Source: Chloroflexota bacterium (lineage in GTDB: Bacteria > Chloroflexota > Dehalococcoidia > GIF9 > UBA5629). Taken from it: DNA of 10,636 nt. A model generated the notes under the pieces. It saw only the letters and a program-made list of their open reading frames with translations, was not told the origin of the DNA and made no database searches. The position numbers were made by a program, and so were the translations under genes. The stretch covers positions 1 to 10,636 of the forward strand of contig JAPLHJ010000107.1 of the NCBI GenBank assembly GCA_026389675.1, written 5' to 3'. Positions 1-6,357 of this stretch are shown here, one piece after another (position 1 is the first letter of the stretch; each line of letters starts with the position of its first letter).

Positions 1-159
1 CAGCGCGGCCAAATCCACGCCCGGAATGGGTATATGGGCAATAAAGCGGAAAACAATCAGCATGGCCAGCGTAAAAATTAATTTCTGCCTCAGGTCGGGC
101 AATGAGAACGCGTCCACCATTGCCTGTATCAGGCGGGGCCTTGATTGTGTCTGCGGCAT
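1..159 (-). CDS. secY: Preprotein translocase subunit SecY, N-terminal part (runs off the window)
   Basis: SecY is the channel-forming subunit of the SecYEG translocon in the cytoplasmic membrane, which exports or inserts nascent proteins. Only the first 53 codons are present, and the frame stays open to base 1. The cytoplasmic N-terminus (MPQTQSRPRLIQAMVDAFSL) is followed by the first membrane segment, about residues 31-45 (KLIFTLAMLIVFRFI), and then the family motif AHIPIPGVD. The ATG lies 1 nt after the rplO stop (TAA-C-ATG). A GAGGAG Shine-Dalgarno sits inside the end of rplO, so translation is probably coupled to rplO. This is the classical last-but-few position of the spc operon. The start and family are clear; the rest of the protein cannot be judged. 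Confidence 0.95.
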   Translation of the reverse strand, partial: MPQTQSRPRLIQAMVDAFSLPDLRQKLIFTLAMLIVFRFIAHIPIPGVDLAAL

Positions 160-160
160 G

Positions 161-604
161 TTAGATCTCCTCTACCTTACCACCGGCTGCTTCTATCTTG
201 CTTTTCGCAGTTGCTGAAAACTTATTGGCTTTAACTGTAAGGGGCCTGTCTAGCTCGCCGCTGCCGAGTATCTTAACCGGCAGCCTGGCAATTTTCACCA
301 GCCCTGACTCCATCAGTGCTTCCCTGCTTACCTCGGCATTGGCATCGAACAGCCTTAAATCACCGACGTTGACCAGGCTGTACTCAATTTTGGCGACGTT
401 GGTAAATCCCCTGGTCCAGGGCAGCCTCTTGATAATCGGAAGCTGGCCGCCTTCAAAACCCGGGCGCAGGTCCCTGCCTGACCTCGATTTCTGGCCTTTG
501 CATCCCCGTGTAGAAAATGTGCCGTGCCCGCTGCCGTCTCCGCAGCCGACACGCTTCTTTTTATGTTTTGCTCCTGCCGGAGGCTTTAAATTACTTTGAT
601 CCAT
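161..604 (-). CDS. rplO: 50S ribosomal protein L15 (uL15)
   Basis: uL15 is a 50S assembly protein with a long basic N-terminal extension threading through 23S rRNA. The 147-residue product has the usual length. It begins MDQSNLKPPAGAKHKKKRVG, then shows the Gly-rich GSGHG and RGCKGQKSRSG motifs (about residues 24-43), a GFEGGQLP motif near 49-56, and a globular C-terminal domain. The ATG at 604 is chosen because an upstream in-frame start would add 14 residues foreign to the family. It overlaps the end of rpmD by 14 nt, and only a weak purine-rich SD precedes it, so coupling to rpmD is likely. Residue 21 is Cys in VGCGDGSG where an Arg is usual (TGC instead of CGC), a mild oddity. Family assignment is certain. 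Confidence 0.97.
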   Translation of the reverse strand: MDQSNLKPPAGAKHKKKRVGCGDGSGHGTFSTRGCKGQKSRSGRDLRPGFEGGQLPIIKRLPWTRGFTNVAKIEYSLVNVGDLRLFDANAEVSREALMESGLVKIARLPVKILGSGELDRPLTVKANKFSATAKSKIEAAGGKVEEI

Positions 605-785
605 GTTCTTTCTCTTCAATCTCAAGCATATGATTAACTTTGGCAATCATGCCCCTGATGACAGGGGTATCTTCCTTCTCGACCACTTCATTGAGTCTGT
701 GAAAGCCGAGCGCCTTCAAGGTCCGCTTCTGGTCGCCCGCGTATCCGATATCGCTTTTTATCCACTTGATGCGTATTTTAGCCAC
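591..785 (-). CDS. rpmD: 50S ribosomal protein L30 (uL30)
   Basis: uL30 is a small 50S protein of the bacterial type, about 60 residues. The 64-residue product begins (GTG)AKIRIKWIKSDIGYAGDQKR. It continues with the typical TLKALGF motif and VIRGMIAKVNHML near the C-terminus. The open frame extends upstream to about 866, but that stretch lies antiparallel within rpsE coding and has no L30 character. The GTG at 785 is therefore the start, with a GAGGAG SD 10 nt upstream inside the rpsE end. The gap to the rpsE stop is 4 nt. The 3' end overlaps rplO by 14 nt. It has a short acidic/basic tail (EEKEHGSK). Confidence 0.94.
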   Translation of the reverse strand: MAKIRIKWIKSDIGYAGDQKRTLKALGFHRLNEVVEKEDTPVIRGMIAKVNHMLEIEEKEHGSK

Positions 786-789
786 TTGC

Positions 790-1320
790 CTAATTCTCCT
801 CGTCTCCCGGCAAACCCTTCCTCCGCCGCACGGTTTCTTTAAAGTCCCTGAGGTTAGCCAGGGCAAGAACTGTCGCTTTGGTAACGTTTACGGGGTTGGC
901 GCAACCCAGAGACTTGGTCAGGATATCCCTGACACCAGCGGCCTCTACCACGGCTCGCACGCCCCCGCCGGCGATCACGCCTGTACCCGGAGATGCTGGC
1001 TTGAGCAACACCCTCGCTGCCCCAAATTTGGAGAGGCTTTCATGCGGGATTGTGCCGCCCATGAAAACCACGCTGATTACATTCTTCTTGGCGGACACGC
1101 CGGCCTTGCGGATGGCCTCAGGGACTTCCCTGGCCTTCCCCAGTCCTACGCCCACATGGCCTTTGCCGTCGCCGACAACTACCAGAGCGCGGAAATGCAT
1201 GTTTTTGCCGCCCTTTACGACCTTGGTAACGCGGTCGAGCGACACCAGCTTTTCGGTGAACTCCATATCACTGATATCAACCCGTGGCATAATGGTATGT
1301 ACTTTCGTCGCTGCTTTCAT
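790..1320 (-). CDS. rpsE: 30S ribosomal protein S5 (uS5)
   Basis: uS5 sits on the solvent side of the 30S subunit near the mRNA entry channel and contributes to decoding accuracy. The 176-residue product has the N-terminal S5 domain (VVVGDGKGHVGVGLGKA, followed by EVPEAIRKA) and the C-terminal domain with TIPHE, KFGAARVLLKPASPGTG and the GGGVRAVVEAAG stretch. A TTG at 1326 is also in frame. The ATG at 1320 is preferred because a GAGG SD ends 8 nt before it, too close to the TTG. The start lies 10 nt after the rplR stop. Compared with many S5 proteins it has about ten extra N-terminal residues (MKAATKVHTIMPRV), so a start at the internal MPRVD is a weaker alternative. Assignment is certain. 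Confidence 0.96.
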   Translation of the reverse strand: MKAATKVHTIMPRVDISDMEFTEKLVSLDRVTKVVKGGKNMHFRALVVVGDGKGHVGVGLGKAREVPEAIRKAGVSAKKNVISVVFMGGTIPHESLSKFGAARVLLKPASPGTGVIAGGGVRAVVEAAGVRDILTKSLGCANPVNVTKATVLALANLRDFKETVRRRKGLPGDEEN

Positions 1321-1330
1321 ACTCAAATCC

Positions 1331-1696
1331 TCAGAATTTTAACCCTGCTTTACGTGCTGCCTCGGCCAGGGCTTTAACCCTGCCGTGGTATTTATAGCCG
1401 CCGCGGTCGAATACCACCTGGCTAATACCTTTCTCCCGGGCACTTTTGGCCAGCTCAGCCCCGATCAACTCGGCTACCTGTGTCTTATTTTTGCCCTTCA
1501 GCTGGTCTTTTATGCCCTCGTTCAAGCTGCTGGCTGACGTCATAGTATTTCCGCTTGTGTCGTCGATAATCTGGGCATAAATATTGCTCAGGCTACGGAA
1601 TACACACAGCCTCGGCTGTTCGGCCGTGCCTGTAACCGTGGCCCTGATGCGGGCATGGCGCCTTTTCCTTGCTATATTAGAACTTACTTTAGGCAT
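1331..1696 (-). CDS. rplR: 50S ribosomal protein L18 (uL18)
   Basis: uL18 binds 5S rRNA and, with uL5, anchors it to the 50S central protuberance. The 121-residue product has the usual length. Its basic N-terminus (ARKRRHARIRATVTGT) is followed by PRLCVFRS and NIYAQIIDD, then by a C-terminal VVFDRGGYKYHGRVKALAEA motif typical of the family, ending AGLKF. The ATG at 1696 lies 2 nt after the rplF stop; a weak AAGGG sits about 9 nt upstream. Position between rplF and rpsE is the standard spc order. Nothing unusual is seen. Confidence 0.97.
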   Translation of the reverse strand: MPKVSSNIARKRRHARIRATVTGTAEQPRLCVFRSLSNIYAQIIDDTSGNTMTSASSLNEGIKDQLKGKNKTQVAELIGAELAKSAREKGISQVVFDRGGYKYHGRVKALAEAARKAGLKF

Positions 1697-1698
1697 TC

Positions 1699-2253
1699 TT
1701 ATTTCCCTTTCGTAGCAGTCTTACCAGCCTTACCGGGCTTCAGGCGGAGCTTTTCTCCGGCATATTTGACACCCTTACCCTTGTAAGCGTCAGGGATACG
1801 TATGCGCCTGATTTCTGCTGCTGTCTCACCTACGAGTTCTTTATCAATACCGGCTACGCGTATTTTGGTATTGCCGTCCACAGTTATGTCTATGCCCTTG
1901 GGCGGGTCGAATTCCACCGGGTGGCTGTAGCCTATCTGCAGGGTCAGCTTATCCCCGGTTTTCTGCGCCCTGTATCCGACGCCGGATAACTCGAGATTTT
2001 TCTCGAATCCCTTGGTTACACCGTCCACCATATTGGCCAGCAGCGACCTGCTCAATCCGTGTAGAGCGCGGTGCTGGCGGTTATCGGTTGGGCGCGAAAC
2101 AATCAACTTTCCGCTTTCCTCCTTGATATTGATATCGGGGTGGAATTCGCGGGTCAATTTGCCTTTGCTTCCTTCCACTGTAACTTCGCTGCCTTTGATC
2201 TTCACCTTAACTCCGGCAGGCACCGTTACAGGCATTCGTCCTATACGAGACAC
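1699..2253 (-). CDS. rplF: 50S ribosomal protein L6 (uL6)
   Basis: uL6 lies at the base of the L7/L12 stalk next to the sarcin-ricin loop, near the elongation-factor site. The 184-residue product has two tandem L6 folds. The N-terminal one starts SRIGRMPVTVPAGV and includes the HGLSRSLLANMV helix. The C-terminal one includes LSGVGYRAQ (about 89-97) and ends with IPDAYKGKGVKYAGE (about 153-167), the family signature. The start is GTG, supported by the initial SRIGRMP match and a strong SD (AGAGAGGTGA) just upstream. The gap to rpsH is 22 nt and to rplR 2 nt. Confidence 0.97.
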   Translation of the reverse strand: MSRIGRMPVTVPAGVKVKIKGSEVTVEGSKGKLTREFHPDINIKEESGKLIVSRPTDNRQHRALHGLSRSLLANMVDGVTKGFEKNLELSGVGYRAQKTGDKLTLQIGYSHPVEFDPPKGIDITVDGNTKIRVAGIDKELVGETAAEIRRIRIPDAYKGKGVKYAGEKLRLKPGKAGKTATKGK

Positions 2254-2275
2254 AGGTTCACCTCTCTGACTTCAA

Positions 2276-2668
2276 TTACCATACATAACATAGAACTTCA
2301 CCGCCAAGGTTCTTTTTCCATGCTTCCTGACCGGTCAGCAGTCCCTTGGAAGTGGAAATAATCGCGATACCGAGTCCGCCGAAGACCCTGGGGATCTCTC
2401 CTTTGCCTTTATAAACCCTGAGCCCGGGTTTGCTCACGCGCTCAAGGCCGATGAAGGCAGGCTGCTTATCGATATATTTAAGCGTAATCTTAATCATGCG
2501 CTGTGGTTCGCCTTTAATAATGGCATAATCCGCGATAAAACCCTCATCCTTGAGGATCTTAGCAATCGGGATTTTCATTTTAGAGGCAGGTACCATCACG
2601 CTGTCATGGCGTGCCATTGCAGCATTACGTACCCGGGTCAACAAATCAGCAATCGGATCAGTAACCAT
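2276..2668 (-). CDS. rpsH: 30S ribosomal protein S8 (uS8)
   Basis: uS8 is a primary 16S rRNA binder needed to organise the 30S central domain; in enterobacteria it also represses the spc operon. The 130-residue product has the usual length. It starts MVTDPIADLLTRVRNA and keeps the central YIDKQPAFIGLERVSKPGLRV-type region, with the C-terminal signature STSKGLLT (about 106-113) and GGEVLCYVW at the end. The ATG is unambiguous. The gap to rpsN is 24 nt, among the largest in the window. Confidence 0.97.
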   Translation of the reverse strand: MVTDPIADLLTRVRNAAMARHDSVMVPASKMKIPIAKILKDEGFIADYAIIKGEPQRMIKITLKYIDKQPAFIGLERVSKPGLRVYKGKGEIPRVFGGLGIAIISTSKGLLTGQEAWKKNLGGEVLCYVW

Positions 2669-2692
2669 TGATAAACAACTCCGCTAATAATT

Positions 2693-2878
2693 TTACCAGC
2701 TCGATTTCCGTACGCCGGGCAGCTCACCATTCAGGGCCAGAGTGCGGAAGCAGATACGGCACATGCCAAATTTGCGCATATATGCCCTCGGCCTGCCGCA
2801 CAACCTGCAACGGTTATGCTGCTGCACCTTAAATTTCGCCGGCCGGTTCGCTTTATTTATTTTGCATAATTTCGCCAT
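2693..2878 (-). CDS. rpsN: 30S ribosomal protein S14, zinc-binding type (uS14, type Z)
   Basis: uS14 is a 30S head protein. The 61-residue length and four cysteines (C24, C27, C40, C43, as CRLC and CRIC) identify the zinc-ribbon C+ form; the zinc-free form is about 90-100 residues and lacks them. The core NRCRLCGRPRAYMRKFG is typical, and the end LNGELPGVRKSSW matches the family. The ATG at 2878 is the only sensible start. It lies between rplE (12 nt upstream) and rpsH, the usual place for the type Z gene. Confidence 0.97.
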   Translation of the reverse strand: MAKLCKINKANRPAKFKVQQHNRCRLCGRPRAYMRKFGMCRICFRTLALNGELPGVRKSSW

Positions 2879-2890
2879 ATTTAAACCCTA

Positions 2891-3433
2891 CTAATTTTTC
2901 TTGAACGGCATGCCGATCGCCTCAAGCAGGCGCCTGCCGTCCTCGTCCGTTTTCGCCGATGTAACAATCGTTATCTCAATTCCCCTGGTCTTGTCCACTT
3001 TATCGTATTCAATCTCGGGGAATACGATCTGCTCTTTCATTCCCAGGCTGTAATTGCCCTGGCCGTCGAAGGCATCCCGCGACACACCCTGGAAATCGCG
3101 TATCCTGGGAAGGACTACACTAACTAATTTATCCAGGAATTCGTACATCCTTTTATTCCGCAGGGTGACCATAATGCCGATAGGAGTACCCTCTCGCAGC
3201 TTGAAGGCCGCGATGGACTTCTTGGCCTTGGTAACCACGGCATGCTGTCCTGCGATGGTGGTCAAATCCTTTCCGGCCGCTTCCATAGCCTTGGGGTTGG
3301 CCAGCGATTCGCCCATGCCGAGATTCAGAACTATCTTGTTTACCCGCGGCACTTCCATAATATTTTTATAGCCGAACTTCTTAATCAGTTGCGGCACGAT
3401 TTCCTTGGTATATCTTTCTTTAAGCCTTACCAT
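2891..3433 (-). CDS. rplE: 50S ribosomal protein L5 (uL5)
   Basis: uL5 binds 5S rRNA in the central protuberance and contacts the P-site tRNA and the 30S head. The 180-residue product has the usual length. Hallmarks in order are MVRLKERYTKEIVPQL, IMEVPRVNKIVLNLGMGE (about 25-42), KKSIAAFKLREGTPIG (about 71-86), VTLRNKRMYEFLDKL, the DFQGVSRDAFDGQGNYSLG region (about 113-131) and the C-terminal RGIEITIVTSAKTDEDGRRL. The ATG is 17 nt after the rplX stop. No anomaly is seen. Confidence 0.97.
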   Translation of the reverse strand: MVRLKERYTKEIVPQLIKKFGYKNIMEVPRVNKIVLNLGMGESLANPKAMEAAGKDLTTIAGQHAVVTKAKKSIAAFKLREGTPIGIMVTLRNKRMYEFLDKLVSVVLPRIRDFQGVSRDAFDGQGNYSLGMKEQIVFPEIEYDKVDKTRGIEITIVTSAKTDEDGRRLLEAIGMPFKKN

Positions 3434-3450
3434 TATCGGGTTACCTCAAT

Positions 3451-3762
3451 TTAATCGATGATTTCAGAGCAGCTATGGCAATACCTGGCCCTATTGCCAT
3501 CTTCGAGAGCACGGTATCCCACGCGCGCCGGTTTATTACATTTGTTGCAGATTATCATCACGTTGGAGATATCGATAGGCGCCTCGAGCTCTATGATACC
3601 TGCCTGCCTGGTTTTGCCCTTGGTCTTGGAATGCCGCTTTATCATGTTAAAGCCTTCCACGATCACTTTATCTTTATCAGGCAGGGCTTTGCGCACCTTG
3701 CCCTTCTTACCCCGGTCCTTGCCGGCTATAATAAGCACATTATCGTTCTTCTTAATCTTCAT
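3451..3762 (-). CDS. rplX: 50S ribosomal protein L24 (uL24)
   Basis: uL24 initiates 50S assembly on the 5' domain of 23S rRNA. The 103-residue product has an N-terminal KOW motif (VLIIAGKDRGKKGKV, about 9-23), the VEGFNMIKRHSK helix and the usual EAPIDISNVMI strand. Its C-terminal part carries two cysteine pairs (C72/C75 as CNKC and C95/C98 as CHSC), a zinc-ribbon-like arrangement found in a subset of bacterial uL24 proteins. Zinc binding is inferred, not shown. The ATG at 3762 lies 1 nt after the rplN stop. Confidence 0.96.
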   Translation of the reverse strand: MKIKKNDNVLIIAGKDRGKKGKVRKALPDKDKVIVEGFNMIKRHSKTKGKTRQAGIIELEAPIDISNVMIICNKCNKPARVGYRALEDGNRARYCHSCSEIID

Positions 3763-3763
3763 C

Positions 3764-4132
3764 TCAGAGCACCTCCGGAGCGAGGGAAATTATCTTCATA
3801 AAATTCTTGTCCCTTAATTCCCTGGCCACCGGTCCGAAAATACGGGTCCCCTTGGGGTTGCCTTTATCATCCAGTATCACGGCAGCGTTATCGTCAAAAC
3901 GCACATAAGAGCCATCCGGCCGGTGGTGATGCTGGGCTATCCTCACGATAACAGCCTTGACCACGTCGCCTTTCTTAACTACGCCGCCGGGGATAGCACG
4001 CTTGACGCTGCAGGTGATGACATCACCAACCGAAGCATAGCGCCTGCGGGTGCCGCCGGGCACGCCTATGCACATCACCTGACGCGCACCCGTGTTATCC
4101 GCAACTTTTAGTCTGGTTAACGTCTGAATCAC
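3764..4132 (-). CDS. rplN: 50S ribosomal protein L14 (uL14)
   Basis: uL14 lies on the 50S subunit interface, forming bridges to 16S rRNA, and is the docking site of the silencing factor RsfS. The 122-residue product has the usual length. Signatures are LKVADNTGAR (about 8-17), SVGDVITCSVKRAIPGG, the RPDGSYVRFDDNAAVILDD stretch (about 71-89), GTRIFGPVARELR and the terminal LAPEVL. The start is GTG, preceded by AGGAGAA within the rpsQ end and separated from the rpsQ stop by 1 nt. In many bacteria this is the first spc gene; here there is no room for a separate leader. Confidence 0.97.
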   Translation of the reverse strand: MIQTLTRLKVADNTGARQVMCIGVPGGTRRRYASVGDVITCSVKRAIPGGVVKKGDVVKAVIVRIAQHHHRPDGSYVRFDDNAAVILDDKGNPKGTRIFGPVARELRDKNFMKIISLAPEVL

Positions 4133-4133
4133 T

Positions 4134-4433
4134 TCAGTTCTCCTGGTTTGCCTGTGCCAAATCGTCCTTTAAGACACCGACTATATCAGCTTTCTGAATT
4201 ATTTCCACGATCCGCCAATTTTTATCCTTGGACAGGGGCCTGGTTTCAACGATTTTCACCACGTCACCGATATTACAGGCGTTATCCTCATCATGCGCCT
4301 TGAAGCTGGAGGAATGCCTGACAACCTTGTGGTATAGCGGGTGCCTGCGCAGGTTATCCACCCGCACGACGACCGTCTTCTGCATCTTATTGCTGGTTAC
4401 CCTGCCGATCCTTATTTTCCGGTTTTTTTCCAT
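4134..4433 (-). CDS. rpsQ: 30S ribosomal protein S17 (uS17)
   Basis: uS17 is a primary 16S rRNA binder with an OB fold. Hallmarks are IGRVTSNKMQKTVVVRV (about 9-25), HPLYHKVVRHSSSFKAHDE (about 31-49), NIGDVVKIVETRPLSKDKNW and RIVEII. At 99 residues it is slightly longer than common forms (about 80-90) because of a C-terminal tail after WRIVEIIQKA. The ATG lies 3 nt after the rpmC stop. This is the last gene of the classical S10 group, but spacing to rplN is 1 nt, so the S10 and spc units are fused here. Confidence 0.97.
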   Translation of the reverse strand: MEKNRKIRIGRVTSNKMQKTVVVRVDNLRRHPLYHKVVRHSSSFKAHDEDNACNIGDVVKIVETRPLSKDKNWRIVEIIQKADIVGVLKDDLAQANQEN

Positions 4434-4436
4434 TTT

Positions 4437-4634
4437 TTACTTCTTGCCAAGCTCCCTCTCGCGTATTATGGTGTTTATCCTGGCGATCCTTTTTCTTACC
4501 TTGGGCAATTCGCGGTGGTTGACCAGTTGCCTGGTTGCCAGCTTGAAGCGCAGGTTAAACAGCTCCTGGTGAGCTTCCTCCAATTTTTTTTGCAGTTCGG
4601 CGTCACCTAACGCCTTGATCTCAGTGAGTTTCAC
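4437..4634 (-). CDS. rpmC: 50S ribosomal protein L29 (uL29)
   Basis: uL29 is a two-helix protein next to the 50S polypeptide exit tunnel, part of the platform that trigger factor and SRP contact. The 65-residue product has the usual length. It consists of helix 1 (LTEIKALGDAELQKKLEEA), the core ELFNLRFKLATRQL (about 24-37), and helix 2 with RKRIARINTIIRERE. The start is GTG at 4634, overlapping the end of rplP by 14 nt, with a GAGGT SD inside rplP. The overlap suggests translational coupling. Confidence 0.96.
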   Translation of the reverse strand: MKLTEIKALGDAELQKKLEEAHQELFNLRFKLATRQLVNHRELPKVRKRIARINTIIRERELGKK

Positions 4635-5061
4635 CTTTTACCTCTTCTTTGAGAGTTTCACGTATTACGAACCTGGTTTTGATCGGCAATTTATGTGCTG
4701 CCAGGGTAAGCGCTTCTTTAGCCGATATTTCCTTGATGCCACCGATTTCAAACAGCATCCTGCCCGGTTTTACCACTGCTACCCAGTGGTCGACAGCGCC
4801 TTTACCGCTGCCCATCCGGGTCTCGGCCGGCTTCTTGGTGACCGATTTATCCGGGAATATCCGTATCCACACCTGCCCGCCGCGGCGCAGGTAACGCACA
4901 ATAACGCGTCTTGCGGCCTCGATTTGCCTTGACGTAATCCAGTGACCTTCCTCTGCCTGCATACCGAAGTCACCGAAGGTAATCGTATTGCCGGATTGTG
5001 CCTTGCCACGCAGGTGGCCCCTGTGGCACTTACGATACTTCACTCGTTTCGGTTGTAACAC
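4621..5061 (-). CDS. rplP: 50S ribosomal protein L16 (uL16)
   Basis: uL16 is a late-assembling 50S protein near the A-site and peptidyl-transferase centre. The 146-residue product begins (GTG)LQPKRVKYRKCHRG, the canonical N-terminus. It retains FGDFGMQAEEGHWITSRQIE (about 29-48), ARRVIVRYLRRGGQVWIRIF, KSVTKKPAETRMGSGKGAVD and the VKPGRMLFEIGG motif. It starts inside rpsC, giving a 32-nt overlap, the largest here. The start is supported by AAGGAG 5 nt upstream of the GTG and by the family N-terminus beginning exactly there. The 3' end overlaps rpmC by 14 nt. Confidence 0.96.
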   Translation of the reverse strand: MLQPKRVKYRKCHRGHLRGKAQSGNTITFGDFGMQAEEGHWITSRQIEAARRVIVRYLRRGGQVWIRIFPDKSVTKKPAETRMGSGKGAVDHWVAVVKPGRMLFEIGGIKEISAKEALTLAAHKLPIKTRFVIRETLKEEVKGETH

Positions 5062-5701
5062 TTTCTCTCCTTACTTCAGGAATAATGTTGCCTTTGTAAA
5101 TCCATACCTTGACGCCAATGTTGCCCATGGTTGTGTGGGCGTCAGCCACACCAGAAGCAATATCCGCACAAAGCGTGTGCAGAGGCAACTGCCCTTCACG
5201 GACAGTTTCACGCCTGGCAATTTCAGCGCCTCCCAATCTGCCGGCGCAGCATATCCTGACACCCTTGGCGCCGGCCTGCCTGGTCTTGAAAGCCGCCTGT
5301 TTCATGGCGCGCCTGAAAGCCACGCGCCTTTCCAGCGAATCTGCGATATTGCGTGCCACCAGCGCCGCCTCGGTTTCAGGCTGCTCAACTTCTTTAATGG
5401 ACAATTTGACTTTCTTGCCGCAGAGTTTCTCCAGCTGCGAACGCAATTCTTCGGCACGCTGGCCTCCCCGGCCAATAACGATGCCCGGACGGGCGGTGAA
5501 AATCGTCACAACTATATCATTCCCCTGCCGGTCGAGCTCAACTCTGGCCACTGCGCCCTCCCGTAGCCTTCGCTTTATCTCGCTGCGCAGCTTGAGATCG
5601 TCATGCAGTGTTTCCAGGTAATGCTTCTCATTAAACCACTTGGCCTTCCAGCCGCGTACTATGCCGATCCTGAAACCGTAGGGATGAACTTTATGTCCCA
5701 A
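5030..5701 (-). CDS. rpsC: 30S ribosomal protein S3 (uS3)
   Basis: uS3 lies at the mRNA entry tunnel of the 30S head and has mRNA helicase activity together with uS4 and uS5. The 223-residue product begins (TTG)GHKVHPYGFRIGIVRGW, has a KH domain with the GIVIGRGGQ loop (about 73-81), the basic VAFRRAMK helix (about 127-134) and the C-terminal GRLGGAEIARRE, AHTTMG and GVKVWIYKG motifs. The TTG start abuts the rplV stop (0 nt); GAGGAGG lies 8 nt upstream and no family-consistent ATG exists. Residue 178 is Cys in LHTLCADI where Arg is usual, and CC at 151-152 is uncommon. The last 32 nt overlap rplP. Confidence 0.96.
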   Translation of the reverse strand: MGHKVHPYGFRIGIVRGWKAKWFNEKHYLETLHDDLKLRSEIKRRLREGAVARVELDRQGNDIVVTIFTARPGIVIGRGGQRAEELRSQLEKLCGKKVKLSIKEVEQPETEAALVARNIADSLERRVAFRRAMKQAAFKTRQAGAKGVRICCAGRLGGAEIARRETVREGQLPLHTLCADIASGVADAHTTMGNIGVKVWIYKGNIIPEVRRESVTTETSEVS

Positions 5702-6040
5702 TTATTTTCCCTCCTCGGAAACGAAAACCTTGATATGCGAAGCACGTTTCAATATAGGGCTGAAACGGCCTCGGGATTGTGGCCTGTATCTTTTAAGCGT
5801 GCGTGCTTCATCGGCCACTATATAGACAACCTTCAGTTCAGCGGGATCCAGTTGGTAGTTATTTTCCGCGTTGGCAGAGGCGGATTTAATAACCTTTGCA
5901 ATAACTTTGGCTGCAGGGGTGGGCGTGAACTTAAGTATATTAAGCGCATCGGCAACTTTTTTGCCACGCACCATATCCACCACAAGCCGCATCTTGCGGG
6001 GCGGTATTCCGATATCTTTAGCTACTGCTCCAACTCTCAT
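5702..6040 (-). CDS. rplV: 50S ribosomal protein L22 (uL22)
   Basis: uL22 lines the exit tunnel with a long beta-hairpin near the constriction, where macrolides and arrest peptides act. The 112-residue product has the usual length. It shows IGIPPRKMRLVVDMVRGKKV (about 10-29), ALNILKFTPTPAAKVIAKVI, the NAENNY motif (about 57-62) and the hairpin region RTLKRYRPQSRGRFSPILKR (about 80-99), ending SHIKVFVSEEGK. The ATG is 11 nt after rpsS. The hairpin looks wild-type in length. It ends at a TAA directly followed by the rpsC TTG. Confidence 0.96.
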   Translation of the reverse strand: MRVGAVAKDIGIPPRKMRLVVDMVRGKKVADALNILKFTPTPAAKVIAKVIKSASANAENNYQLDPAELKVVYIVADEARTLKRYRPQSRGRFSPILKRASHIKVFVSEEGK

Positions 6041-6051
6041 TTCTTACCTGC

Positions 6052-6342
6052 TTATTTCTTCTTGACGGGCGCTGCCGCTGTGGCTTTGCCGACATGGCCG
6101 CGGAACGTCCGTGTCATGGCAAACTCGCCCAGTTTATGCCCGACCATATTTTCGGTTATAAAAATCGGCACATGCCGCCTGCCGTCATGCACGCCGATTG
6201 TGTGGCCGAGCATTTCGGGCATTATGGTAGAAGACCTCGCCCAGGTCTTGATTACCTGCTTCTCGCCTGTCTTATTAAGCGCTTCAATTTTTTTCAGCAG
6301 CTTGGGATGACAGTACGGGCCCTTTCTCGCTGAACGTGACAT
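6052..6342 (-). CDS. rpsS: 30S ribosomal protein S19 (uS19)
   Basis: uS19 is a 30S head protein that, with uS13, contacts the central protuberance and A-site tRNA. The 96-residue product has the usual length. It begins MSRSARKGPYCHPKLLKKIE, contains IKTWARSSTIMPEMLGHTIG (about 31-50), then VHDGRRHVPIFITENMVGHK and LGEFAMTRTFRGH, followed by a short basic tail. The ATG is unambiguous. The gap to rplB upstream is 15 nt. Confidence 0.97.
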   Translation of the reverse strand: MSRSARKGPYCHPKLLKKIEALNKTGEKQVIKTWARSSTIMPEMLGHTIGVHDGRRHVPIFITENMVGHKLGEFAMTRTFRGHVGKATAAAPVKKK

Positions 6343-6357
6343 ACTTAATTTACCTCT

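Noticed and set aside
605..646. N-terminal extension of rplO by 14 residues
   Set aside because: The added residues are encoded in rpmD, have no L15 similarity, and the canonical N-terminus starts at 604.
1321..1326. TTG at 1326 as start of rpsE
   Set aside because: The GAGG SD would be only 2 nt away; the ATG at 1320 has 8-nt spacing.
766..1377. 203-codon plus-strand open frame opposite rpsE
   Set aside because: The conserved S5 protein is encoded on the other strand; the plus-strand product is low-complexity shadow sequence.
5603..6310. 235-codon plus-strand open frame opposite rpsC, rplV and rpsS
   Set aside because: It crosses three well-supported minus-strand genes and its product has no recognisable domain.
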